Assembly (NCBI RefSeq): GCF_028618595.1
Contig: NZ_JAQITE010000006.1
Span: 28,434 to 92,433 of the forward strand
Direction of reading: 5' to 3'
Length of the DNA: 64,000 nt
Source: Bartonella sp. AU18XJBT
GTDB lineage: Bacteria; Pseudomonadota; Alphaproteobacteria; Rhizobiales; Rhizobiaceae
Positions 31,801 through 40,351 of this stretch are shown here, piece after piece; the stretch's first letter is position 1, and every line of letters starts with the position of its first letter. Position numbers and translations under genes: made by a program. The notes below the pieces were generated by a model. The model saw only the letters and a program-made list of their open reading frames with translations. It was not told the origin of the DNA and did no database searches.

Positions 31801-33042
31801 ATGAGTACGACCTATTTTTTATCTAAACCACTTGAGCGTCGTCGCTCTGTTGGTGTTGCTGTTGGCGATGTGATCGTTGGGGGGCAGAGCCCGATAGTTG
31901 TACAGTCAATGACCAATACAGATACAGCTGATGTTGATGCAACTGTTGCTCAAGTGGCTGCTCTTTGGCAAGCTGGTTCACAATTGGTTCGGATTACTGT
32001 TGATCGCGATGAAGCCGCGGCAGCTGTACCAAAAATACGGGAGCGATTGGAGAGGTTAGGATTTTTTGTGCCATTGGTTGGGGATTTTCATTATATTGGA
32101 CACAAGCTTTTATCTGATCATCCTGCGTGTGCTGAGGCGCTTGCAAAATATCGCATCAATCCTGGAAATGTTGGTTTTGGCGCAAAAAAAGATCGTCAAT
32201 TTGCAAAAATTATTGAGATTGCTTGTCGGTATCATAAACCTATTCGCATTGGCGTGAATTGGGGGTCTCTTGATAATGCATTGTTAACACGGCTTATGAA
32301 TGAAAATGCACAGCAAGAAAATCCTTTATCGGTTGCTGAAGTGATGCGGGAAACTGTTGTGCAGTCTGCTCTGCAATCGGCTCTTTGCGCTGAAGAGATG
32401 GGGTTGGGGCGTGATAAAATTATTCTTTCTGCTAAAGTGAGTGATGTTCAAGATCTTATTGCTGTCTATACCACCCTGGCTGCGCGTTGTGATTATGCTC
32501 TTCATTTGGGATTAACGGAAGCTGGGATGGGAACAAAGGGCGTTGTTGCTTCTTCGGTGGCTTTGGGCATTTTATTACAGCAAGGGATTGGCGATACAAT
32601 ACGAATTTCCTTAACACCAAAACCTGGTGGTGATCGGACACGAGAAGTAAAAGTGGGGCAAGAACTTTTGCAAGTAATGGGTTTTCGGCAATTTTTGCCT
32701 GTGGTTGCGGCTTGTCCTGGTTGTGGGCGTACAACCTCAACGGTCTTTCAACAATTGGCGCAAAAAATTGAAGCAGATTTATACAAAAATATGCCTGTTT
32801 GGCGTGAAAAATACCCTGGCGTTGAAAGTTTGAAGGTTGCCGTGATGGGATGTATCGTCAATGGACCGGGGGAGTCCAAACATGCGGATATTGGAATCTC
32901 TTTGCCTGGAGTGGGGGAAAGTCCTGCGGCTCCTGTTTTTATTGATGGACAAAAGGTGAAAACTTTGCGGGGTGATCACATTGCTGAAGAATTTGAAGCG
33001 CTTTTGAGTAATTATATTCATACACGCTTTGGACAGGGGTGA
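31801..33042 (+). CDS. ispG: (E)-4-hydroxy-3-methylbut-2-enyl-diphosphate synthase
   Basis: 413 residues. It converts MEcPP to HMBPP in the MEP isoprenoid pathway using a [4Fe-4S] cluster. Cluster ligands are in CPGCGRTTS (Cys at about 304 and 307) and [16 protein letters not shown] (Cys near 339); N-terminal [15 protein letters not shown] is conserved. ATG at 31801 is preferred over the TTG one codon upstream. Monocistronic. Works upstream of ispA, which lies 2.5 kb away. Confidence 0.97.
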   Translation: MSTTYFLSKPLERRRSVGVAVGDVIVGGQSPIVVQSMTNTDTADVDATVAQVAALWQAGSQLVRITVDRDEAAAAVPKIRERLERLGFFVPLVGDFHYIGHKLLSDHPACAEALAKYRINPGNVGFGAKKDRQFAKIIEIACRYHKPIRIGVNWGSLDNALLTRLMNENAQQENPLSVAEVMRETVVQSALQSALCAEEMGLGRDKIILSAKVSDVQDLIAVYTTLAARCDYALHLGLTEAGMGTKGVVASSVALGILLQQGIGDTIRISLTPKPGGDRTREVKVGQELLQVMGFRQFLPVVAACPGCGRTTSTVFQQLAQKIEADLYKNMPVWREKYPGVESLKVAVMGCIVNGPGESKHADIGISLPGVGESPAAPVFIDGQKVKTLRGDHIAEEFEALLSNYIHTRFGQG

Positions 33043-33784
33043 GGTAAACAATCTCATAAAGTTAAAAAAAAGAGGAGCAGGTTTAAAAAACACCTCTTAA
33101 GATCCCTAAGTCCATTTCACGACGATGTTTGTGAAGAATATAATGGTAAAGCTTCCTCATGAATAATATAAAACTTATAGAATATCCACCCTCTTTACGC
33201 TTATAAGTAACAAGTCGGTACCATTAATATATTTGCCTGCCCCTATAGGGTCTTTAACATTTGAGACACTTCATAAAAGGCATTTTTACTCCACATGGGC
33301 TCTCTCGTTTGTGACGTGAAAGAGATTTTGATTCAACATAAAACAAAACAGTTTTGAAATGATAGGATTTTATAATATTCGGGATTCTCATTCAATATGC
33401 AAAACAATGAATACTCTTTATAAATCAATATGTTGCTTTTGCTACGGTCAATACTGTTGTTGGGCTGCTTATTATTTCAAAGTAAATCAGAGGTTATACA
33501 TGTTATGAATCAGAAGCCTATAAAGGATATCGATTCGTTTTAGTTTGTTAAGAGTATTAAGCAAAACTATATGAATACTTTGATAGATCCGTATCATGCG
33601 GTTGCTGATTTTTTGGCTGCTCTTGAGGCAGTAAAATATTTAATGGATTTTGACAAATGTCAAATTATAGAAAAAACATTACTTATTAATTTTTCCAGCT
33701 ATAAAATTGATAGGATTGGAGATCCGTATAGCGGTTATTACCCTATTTGTCGTAAAATTTAAGCTTTTATCTTTATATAAAAGG
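33043..33784. other. Spacer with repeat A and a doubtful 63-codon ORF
   Basis: Holds dispersed repeat A (33215-33440). An ORF at 33571-33762 (63 residues, MNTLIDPYHAVADFLAALE at the start) has protein-like composition but no ribosome site and no recognised family; it overlaps the possible long start of the MFS gene. Kept as a note, not as a gene. Confidence 0.4.
33215..33440 (+). repeat. Dispersed repeat family A
   Basis: Landmarks: AACATTTGAGACACTTCATA, CTCGTTTGTGACGTGAAAG, TTTTGATTCAACATAAAACA, TTTTGAAATGATAGGATTTT and the end CTTTATAAATCAATATGTTG. Confidence 0.6.
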
Positions 33785-34975
33785 ATGTATAGGTTGCCCT
33801 TTTTTGGCGTTATTGGGGGATGCATGACAAGTATATTAGCATTTGGATTTTTATTTAACGGTATAAGAATTTTAACAGGTGCCTTTATTGTATTTTATAT
33901 GCTTGAAAAAGGGCTAACTCTTATTGATATCGGGATCATTAAGTCGTTTCAGGCTTTTATTATGATGGTTACAGATATTCCTCTGGGATATTTTGCCGAT
34001 AGAAAAAGTTATAAAATATCGATCGTTTTGGCAGCAGCTTTTGCTGCTACATGGCTGTGTCTCATGGGATTTTCTACAAGCTTTTATGGTTTTCTTTTGG
34101 CAGAATCTTTTAATGCCTTATCGCTGACATTGATTGCGGGGGCTTATAATGCTTTACTTGTTCAATATGCAAAAGCAAAAGGGACATCGACTAAAAAAGT
34201 GCTGGGAGCGAGCTCTCAATATAATTACATCGGCATGTTTATATTCAGTTTAATTGGCGCATATTTTGCTGATTATTCGAGCCAATATATATGGTATATT
34301 GCGGCGTTTTTAATGTCGATGACAACACTCTTTGGGTTATTTTTTCTTGATGACCTGAAAGGAGAGAAAAAACCAAATAAAGCGAATTCTCTCATTTATG
34401 ATGCTAAGGAGATGTTGTCTATTTTTATTAAGGTTCCTTATATCTCTTTATGCTTTTATTTTTCACTGATCTTTTCCAATATATTCTCGCAGTATTGGCA
34501 GTGGATATTTAAAGATCATCATATTAATGTCACTTATTTTGATCTTGGTGTAACATTTTCACTGATATTGCTCTCTCAGCTCTTGGCTAGTTTTCTCTTT
34601 ACAAAACTAAGTGAAAGGGTGAATTTTGTTTTATTGCTGTTTCTTTTGGTTTCACTGATTTTTACAGTGGTTTTCTTTGAGCCGAAAAAAGAAATTGCTG
34701 TTATTTTAGTCTGTATGATTTTTTACTTAATTAGGTATACATATCTTCGTGTAGAAGTTGTTTTGCATGATAGTATTAGTGATCATTTCAGGGCTACATA
34801 TGAATCTTTCTTGTCAACCGTTGGGAGATTTAGCCTCTTGGTATTTTTTTACATGAGTGCGTATATGGTCGATATATTTGGCTTTTTCTCACTCGTTTAT
34901 ATTTTGGGTATTTATTTATTGGTTTACCTGTTGGCAATGTTTTTTTTAGAAGGAACTTTCAAAAAAGCTCAGTGA
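33785..34975 (+). CDS. MFS transporter, unknown substrate
   Basis: About 396 residues and 12 predicted membrane helices. The helix 2-3 loop GYFADRKSYKIS is an MFS motif A (GxxxDRxxxR-like). The two halves are joined by a charged loop (DDLKGEKKPNKANSL). Start uncertain: the frame opens at 33707, the ATG at 33785 is close after AAAAGG, and ATG 33821 follows GGGGG; the first TM begins near 33800. No partner gene nearby. Lies between ispG and ispA but has no evident link to isoprenoids. Closer assignment would need a search. Confidence 0.75.
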   Translation: MYRLPFFGVIGGCMTSILAFGFLFNGIRILTGAFIVFYMLEKGLTLIDIGIIKSFQAFIMMVTDIPLGYFADRKSYKISIVLAAAFAATWLCLMGFSTSFYGFLLAESFNALSLTLIAGAYNALLVQYAKAKGTSTKKVLGASSQYNYIGMFIFSLIGAYFADYSSQYIWYIAAFLMSMTTLFGLFFLDDLKGEKKPNKANSLIYDAKEMLSIFIKVPYISLCFYFSLIFSNIFSQYWQWIFKDHHINVTYFDLGVTFSLILLSQLLASFLFTKLSERVNFVLLLFLLVSLIFTVVFFEPKKEIAVILVCMIFYLIRYTYLRVEVVLHDSISDHFRATYESFLSTVGRFSLLVFFYMSAYMVDIFGFFSLVYILGIYLLVYLLAMFFLEGTFKKAQ

Positions 34976-35059
34976 AAATAGTAATGTATTTCACGTGTGT
35001 TTCATGGAGTTTATAGTGAATCAAGGCTTTTATTTATTAAGGCGCATCATTGTTTTGCA

Positions 35060-35250
35060 TGTTGAATGGGAAAGCAGAATATTATCCGTTACTCTTATTT
35101 CAAATCTATGTATGTTGAAGCAATCAAAGTCATCTGCTTGTACGTTATAAGTGGGCATGGCATAAAATCATTACAAAAGAAATAAAAATGCTTCTCATGA
35201 ATATTGCACCAAGAGTTGCTGACAAGATTGGACGCTGATAAAGAAAATGA
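35060..35250 (-). repeat. Dispersed repeat family A, degenerate
   Basis: On the minus strand: GATTGCTTCAACATACATAG, ATTTGAAATAAGAGTAAC; to the right, TTGCACCAAGAGTTGCTGAC corresponds to the inner left end. Less conserved than other copies. Confidence 0.45.
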
Positions 35251-35302
35251 TTGTGCTGGATTATATGCTTATTAAGGAATAGTGATTGCGCATTATTTCA
35301 CA

Positions 35303-35395
35303 TTTTCTTTTTTTCATTCTTTAATGGAGGGCATTTTTCATGCAAAATAGGATACCAGAATGCACTTGTATTATAAATTCACGTGGCTTGTTTTA
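35303..35395 (+). repeat. Dispersed repeat family B
   Basis: TTCTTTAATGGAGGGCATTT and TTCATGCAAAATAGGATACC match the copy at 38458-38560 with few differences. Confidence 0.5.
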
Positions 35396-35536
35396 ATGAA
35401 ATTCCTCTCAAGGTTTATTGCACCTATTTCATGATAAGGACTATGATGAAGATTAATGGTAACTTTTCTTTGAAAAGTCTATCATGCATTCAATACAGAT
35501 GACGGTGTACATTATGTGCAATGGGGCGGATGGAGT

Positions 35537-36439
35537 TTAATTTTTGCGTAGTGCACTAAAGTGTGCTGCTTGTTGGAGGGGGAGTGCTTTAGCGCCAAAA
35601 GGATGTAAGAATGTTTCTGCTTTACTGATGAGTGTATCTCGCTTTTTTTGGGTTTCTTCAATGCCATAAAGATGAACAAAAGTTGCTTTTTGTGCCGTTT
35701 CATCTTTTCCAGCCGTTTTTCCTAGGGTTTGTGTGTTGGCGGTGACATCAAGAAGGTCATCGGTTAATTGAAAGGCTAAACCAAGATAGGTACCAAATTC
35801 AGTAAGCTTTTCGGTTAATTCTTTAGATGCATTGCCAATGATGGCGCCTGCTTGGCAAGCAAAGCTTATCAGGGCTGCTGTTTTCATGCGTTGTAGAGTG
35901 GTGATGTCAGTACTTTCTTGCGGTCTTTTTTCAGCTTCAAGGTCCAGCATTTGTCCACCTAACATACCGCCAAGCCCTGCCGATTGTGCAAGAGACGTGA
36001 TCAGCTTTATTCTAATGTCTGTCGATAGAGTACTGGCTTTATGGGCAATAATTTCAAAGGCAAATGTTAAGAGGGCATTGCCTGCTAGAATTGCTGTTGC
36101 TTCATCAAATGCTATATGGACGGTGGGTTTTCCACGCCGGAGTATATCGTTATCCATAGCGGGAAGATCATCATGAATGAGCGAATAACAATGGATACAT
36201 TCTAAGGCACATGCAACATCAAGAGAATGTTCTACAGGAATATCAAATAGTGCAGCACTTTGAATCACAAGAAAAGGACGCAGGCGTTTTCCACCGTTCA
36301 GCACACCATAGCGCATGGCTTTGATTAAGTTTTTAGGGCGTGAAATTTCACCATTTTGGATTTGATCACTTAACAGAGTATCAAGCCGCTTTTCAACGGT
36401 ATGTCCATGTTTTGCAAGAAGGGTGGTAAATTCGTGCAT
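35537..36439 (-). CDS. ispA: Farnesyl/geranyl diphosphate synthase (polyprenyl synthetase)
   Basis: 300 residues, IspA length. Condenses IPP with allylic diphosphates. First Asp-rich motif in LIHDDLPAMDNDILRRGKP, second in LTDDLLDVTA, with the flanking GKTAGKDETAQKATF block. In Rhizobiales ispA is usually followed toward rpmF by mtgA, a peptidoglycan transglycosylase; no mtgA is found here. Divergent from rpmF. Confidence 0.95.
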   Translation of the reverse strand: MHEFTTLLAKHGHTVEKRLDTLLSDQIQNGEISRPKNLIKAMRYGVLNGGKRLRPFLVIQSAALFDIPVEHSLDVACALECIHCYSLIHDDLPAMDNDILRRGKPTVHIAFDEATAILAGNALLTFAFEIIAHKASTLSTDIRIKLITSLAQSAGLGGMLGGQMLDLEAEKRPQESTDITTLQRMKTAALISFACQAGAIIGNASKELTEKLTEFGTYLGLAFQLTDDLLDVTANTQTLGKTAGKDETAQKATFVHLYGIEETQKKRDTLISKAETFLHPFGAKALPLQQAAHFSALRKN

Positions 36440-36871
36440 TCTTGCTTCCTTTGTTTTTACAAAAATGAAATTAAGAAGTTTAAGAGAAAGAGAGAAAGGT
36501 TGTCGCTTTTTCTTGTTGTCATAAATTGGCGTCGTTTTTTATTAAAAATCAATTTCTCTTTTTATCCATATCTCTATTGTATGTGCAAATCCATTTTTAA
36601 ACTAAATAAAAATTAAATGAAGGTCTTATAAAAAAGCTTTCATTGATGTATAAAATTCTTAAATTTTGCGGTGTTTTTGATATTCATTTGATCACTGTGA
36701 CACCATTTTTGATGAAAAGAAGGTCATTTTTGGTCAGAGGAGGATCATTTTGACATTGCCTCTTCTTTTTTATCAGTGTATAATATCTTCAAATTTTATG
36801 GTGTTTTTAAATGAAGCATTGTCATTTTTGACATTGCTTTTTCTGTTTTAATGGATTTGGAGTGTCTTTTT
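36440..36871. other. Divergent ispA/rpmF spacer with a tandem-duplicated rpmF upstream region
   Basis: About 430 bp. Two related blocks, 36648-36770 and 36776-36845, each start GTATAAAATTCTTAAATTTT or GTATAATATCTTCAAATTTT, continue (G/A)TGGTGTTTTT and end TCATTTTGACATTGC plus a T-rich stretch. The second is shorter by an internal deletion. The copy nearest rpmF should supply its promoter (TTGACATT is visible at about 36827). Confidence 0.6.
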
Positions 36872-37051
36872 ATGGCTGTACCTAAACGAAAAACCTCTCC
36901 AGCGAAGAGGGGCATGCGCCGTTCGGCTGATGCTCTGAAGGCGCCGACTTATATCGAAGATAAAAATTCTGGTGAATTGCGTCGTCCTCATCACATTGAT
37001 TTGAAAACGGGAATGTATCGCGGGCGTTCCGTTTTAGTGGTTAAAGACTGA
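36872..37051 (+). CDS. rpmF: 50S ribosomal protein L32
   Basis: 59 residues. N-terminus [20 protein letters not shown] and [20 protein letters not shown] are alphaproteobacterial L32. Start: the open frame begins at 36851, but ATG 36872 is the universal start, with TTGGAG upstream. Followed by a strong terminator; the last 72 bp of the gene plus downstream sequence are duplicated at 37154. Confidence 0.97.
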
Positions 37052-37099
37052 GCGTTTTATCTTTTTTCCAGTATTAAGTTTCCTTTGATTCACTCGTGA

Positions 37100-37128
37100 A
37101 TGCACGCTTGAGGCGTGCATTTTCACTT
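37100..37128 (+). terminator. Rho-independent terminator of rpmF
   Basis: Arms ATGCACGC and GCGTGCAT (37100-37107, 37113-37120), 5-nt loop, then TTTCACTTTA. The left arm falls inside the duplicated segment; the downstream copy at 37278 keeps only half of the stem. Confidence 0.8.
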
Positions 37129-37153
37129 TAATGTGGGTGTTGGGGTGCCCTTA

Positions 37154-37278
37154 CGTCGTCCTCATCACATTGATTTGAAAACGGGAATGTATCGCGGGCG
37201 TTCCGTTTTAGTGGTTAAAACTTTAGCGTTTTATCTCTTTTCCAGTAGTAAGTTTCCTTTGATTCACTCGTGAATGCA
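37154..37278 (+). pseudogene. Near-identical partial copy of the rpmF 3' end
   Basis: 125 bp repeats 36980-37104 with only a few substitutions, from CGTCGTCCTCATCACATTG through the GTTTTAGTGGTTAAA codons to GATTCACTCGTGAATGCA. The L32 stop codon region is altered (GACTGA to AACTTTAG). There is no start, so it is a non-functional fragment and the youngest partial duplication in the window. Confidence 0.9.
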
Positions 37279-37584
37279 TTTGGTAAGATGTGTTTTTCGC
37301 TTTTTCTTGAGAGGATATAAAGGATTGCTTGTGTCAGTGTCTTTTATGATGACTTCGTTAAGAGCTGGGGTATTGATATAAGTTAGCTCAGTAATGGAAG
37401 CATTTTGTATCGCACTTAATTTTTATTGACTGTAGAGGGAATCCTATTAGACCGTAAAATATCGTCGTTTAAGACGGGTAACCCATGTAAGGCTTTAAGC
37501 ATATCGGTGTTTTTTATGAGAATATTTAAGGCAATGGTTTGTCTAGAGGCTTACATTGTGACATGTGATTCTCCGAAAAAAATA

Positions 37585-37830
37585 GAGATTTACATCACAT
37601 TGATTTATAAAGATCATTCGTTGTTTTGCGTCTTGAATGAAAGGTCTATCGTGGGATTTTCTCATTTTAAATTTCTCTCATGTTGAATCAATGGTAATCC
37701 CTTGCTTTTCGGTCACAAGTGGGGCTGGCATGTGGGTGAACATTCTATAAGAAAGGAAAAAATGTCTATAATGAATACTTTCAAATGTAAGGATTGTTGT
37801 AACATTGGGGGGTAATTGTATGCTGATGCC
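37585..37830 (-). repeat. Dispersed repeat family A
   Basis: Reading leftwards: ACCCCCCAATGTTACAACAA, CACCCACATGCCAGCCCCAC, GATTCAACATGAGAGAAATT, AAATGAGAAAATCCCACGAT and the end TCTTTATAAATCAATGTGAT. Well preserved. Confidence 0.65.
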
Positions 37831-38457
37831 AGCGTGCTTTCTTATGAGCAGAAAAGAGAAAACCGTTACAAGACAGAAGGTGTACACATTTATAATAATC
37901 TTTAGTACTTTTGATGATAAAGGCACATGAGACTTTTCTATGAATATCACATTTCATTTTCATATTTTTAAACTAAGAATTGTCCATATATTTTTCTTAT
38001 TTTTGTGAATATAAGGGATTTGTTACGAACAGCTTGTAAAAATAAGTAAACTTAAAACCAGATGTGTTATGTATGGGGTTGAGCAAAGTATTTTATCAAA
38101 GTTGGTATGACTCTCCGGTACATAGCTGGTTTATGAATAGTTTTGTGGTGTTGCTTACCTAAGTTTGTGATTTTTTTGTTATCTGTTCATCAATATTCAA
38201 TTTTCAGCGGTCTGTTTAAAACAGAGATTGAGACTTTTAGAGTTCTATGAATCATTCTAGATTTTGTATGTCTGATTGGAGTAAGAATACTTGCGTATAT
38301 CTCGTAATCTCTGAAATGAAAATATAACCTCATTTTAGAAAAATATGAAGTTGCAAGGGGCAATGCCAACGTTCATTTTTATTGTTATTTTTAAAATTAG
38401 CTTTACAGCTTTCAAAAGTATTTGGAATGCCTTTTATAGAATGGAGATAATGGTTTA

Positions 38458-38560
38458 TTTCATGCTTTTGTTTATCGCGTTCTTTAATGGGAAATGTTTC
38501 TCATGCAAAATAGAGTGCCCAAGACAAAATATGTTTATGTTGTACCGTCACACGTTTTTT
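38458..38560 (+). repeat. Dispersed repeat family B
   Basis: TTCATGCTTTTGTTTATCGC, GTTCTTTAATGGGAAATGTT and CTCATGCAAAATAGAGTGCC match 19384-19480 and 35303-35395. Confidence 0.5.
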
Positions 38561-38704
38561 AAAAGGAATATTTTTCAATATTTGTTGTATCCATTTTATG
38601 GTGGCGTTTTTGAATGTTATAATGGTTTTGTAGAAGGGTAAAGTCTCGGTGTAGTGTATAAACGATACTATGATCTTTATGCTTGATAAAAAAGCAAGCC
38701 TGCA

Positions 38705-38930
38705 GCCTTACACATTTTGCTAGATTCCAATGTTGCTATATCTTTTGGTGCTTAAGACTCTTCTCGCTCTTTTTGTATGGTTTTTACCTACAGATCAGCT
38801 CCGCTTGTGATTGACAAGCAAGTGATTGTCATTGATTCAACATGAGAGAAATTTGAAATGAAAAATCTTACGATATTCAAGATTCTAGTTTAATATGAAT
38901 AATGTTAGATTATGATGATTAATCAATTTT
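38705..38930 (+). repeat. Dispersed repeat family A
   Basis: Landmarks: CACATTTTGCTAGATTCCAA, TTTTGGTGCTTAAGACTCTT, TGATTCAACATGAGAGAAAT, GAAATGAAAAATCTTACGAT and the end GATTATGATGATTAATCAAT. Confidence 0.65.
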
Positions 38931-39034
38931 TTATCTATGAAGCAAGAAAATGAGGAGGAGGAATTTGTCGAAAAGTTAGATTGTTTGTAGATTGGCGCTG
39001 GTTAAGAAACTTTGTCCTTAAGAGTAGAGAGGAT

Positions 39035-39067
39035 GTTAAAAAAATAAAACCAGCAAAAGCTGGTTTT
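39035..39067 (-). terminator. Rho-independent terminator of carD
   Basis: Perfect 9-bp stem AAAACCAGC/GCTGGTTTT with an AAAA loop; on the minus strand it is followed by a TTTTTTT run. It lies 33 bp after the carD stop. Confidence 0.9.
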
Positions 39068-39099
39068 ATCAAAATATCTCATTATGATGAAAGAGTGTA

Positions 39100-39684
39100 T
39101 TATGCAGCGTAGACAGCTTTACTGTTTTCATCTGTTTCTTCTCTCTCAGCTTTAAACTCGCGTGCCGGCTTGTTGGAGAGATGCATCTCTATGAGATTGA
39201 TAGCTTCTGTTTCAGAAAGACTATTAATAACCGCAATTTCGCGGGCCATTCTTTCAAGGGCAGCTGTATAAAGTTGGCGTTCAGAGTAAGATTGTTCAGG
39301 CTGTAGATTAGAGCGGAAAAGATCACGGACCACTTCGGCGATACAAATAAGATCTCCGGAGTTGATTTTAGCGTCATATTCTTGTGCACGACGTGACCAC
39401 ATGGTTCGTTTGACGCGTGCTTTTCCGCGTAAAACCTTTAAGGCGCGTTCGACAGAATCACTCGCAGATAATTTACGCATTCCAACGGAAAGGGCTTTTG
39501 CAATGGGGACTTTGACATCCATCTTATCTTTCGCGAAATGAATGACAAAAAGTTTCAATTTATGTCCTGCAACTTCTTGATCTTCAATCGCTATAATTTG
39601 TCCTACTCCATGCGTAGGGTAGACGATATATTCAGAGGTCGCAAATTCTTTGGTCTTGGAAGACGTTCCATGTTGGGATGCCAT
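39100..39684 (-). CDS. carD: CarD/CdnL-family transcription regulator
   Basis: 194 residues. N-terminal RNA-polymerase-interacting domain with EYIVYPTHGVGQI and FVIHFAKDKMDVKVP, then the helical DNA-binding domain with TMWSRRAQEYDAKINSGD and RMAREIAV. Family knowledge: CdnL proteins stabilise open complexes at rRNA and housekeeping promoters and are needed for normal growth in alphaproteobacteria. GGGAG precedes the ATG. The order carD-fdxA-helicase matches related Rhizobiales. Confidence 0.93.
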   Translation of the reverse strand: MASQHGTSSKTKEFATSEYIVYPTHGVGQIIAIEDQEVAGHKLKLFVIHFAKDKMDVKVPIAKALSVGMRKLSASDSVERALKVLRGKARVKRTMWSRRAQEYDAKINSGDLICIAEVVRDLFRSNLQPEQSYSERQLYTAALERMAREIAVINSLSETEAINLIEMHLSNKPAREFKAEREETDENSKAVYAA

Positions 39685-39988
39685 ATTTTAGTTTACTCCC
39701 TTATGATCAACAAATGTATCGGAAAACAGGTTATAAACCTGAGGGTTGAGTTTTCTTTAACCAAGTATATTGTACCAATTAAGTGAGCATAAAAGCCGAG
39801 TACTTTTAAATCCAAAAAAAATACACCGCTTTACTATAAAAAGCAAAGAAAAATACTTAGAAAGATGATCATGTTAAAATAACACTAACATCAAACTTCC
39901 AAAGAATCAATCATTTCGCTTAAGGATTTTTTTATTTTTACAAGAGAAGTCTTTCAATTGTTAAAGGAGGAGGGTGTACACTGTATCA
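39685..39988. other. Spacer between carD and fdxA
   Basis: About 300 bp, AT-rich, no ORF or repeat recognised. Should carry the carD promoter. Confidence 0.4.
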
Positions 39989-40330
39989 TTACTCTTCGCC
40001 GCTTCCTGGTTTTTCTGAAAAATACTTTTCTAATTTATTTGGAACACCATCCATTTCTTTTGCTTGAGGAAGAGGATCTTTTTTTGTGGTTAAATTGGGC
40101 CATTTGTTTGCATAATGAAGATTAAGTTCTAACCATTTTTCTAATCCTGGTTCTGTATCAGGTAAAATCGCTTCTGCTGGGCATTCTGGCACACAAACAC
40201 CACAGTCGATGCATTCATCAGGGTGAATAACAAGCATATTTTCCCCTTCATAAAAACAATCAACAGGACAGACTTCAACGCAATCCGTATATTTGCAGTG
40301 AATGCAGTTGTCGGTTACTACGTGGGTCAA
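39989..40330 (-). CDS. fdxA: Seven-iron ferredoxin FdxA
   Basis: 113 residues from a TTG at 40330 (MTHVVTDNC start after decoding), with GGAG 7 nt upstream; an in-frame TTG two codons further is less well placed. Cluster-binding Cys are in [17 protein letters not shown] and [12 protein letters not shown], the [3Fe-4S][4Fe-4S] pattern; the long C-terminal tail with [15 protein letters not shown] is FdxA-type. Electron carrier, partner unknown. Rhizobiales often have an S4-domain RNA-binding gene between fdxA and the helicase; only 21 bp separate them here. Confidence 0.93.
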   Translation of the reverse strand: MTHVVTDNCIHCKYTDCVEVCPVDCFYEGENMLVIHPDECIDCGVCVPECPAEAILPDTEPGLEKWLELNLHYANKWPNLTTKKDPLPQAKEMDGVPNKLEKYFSEKPGSGEE

Positions 40331-40351
40331 GATCAAACTCCATTTGTTACT

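Larger units (their letters stand above)
34976..35536. other. Spacer between the MFS gene and ispA
   Basis: About 560 bp, convergent genes on both sides, no ORF supported. Contains dispersed repeat A (35060-35250, minus) and repeat B (35303-35395). Confidence 0.5.
37279..39034. other. Gene-poor region between rpmF copy and carD
   Basis: About 1.75 kb without a supported gene. Contains repeat A (37585-37830 minus; 38705-38930 plus) and repeat B (38458-38560). Short ORFs here lie inside these repeats and are not conserved between copies. Confidence 0.55.

Noticed and set aside
33059..33100. AAGAGG/CCTCTT hairpin after ispG as terminator
   Set aside because: No T-run follows on the plus strand; the run is on the wrong side for ispG.
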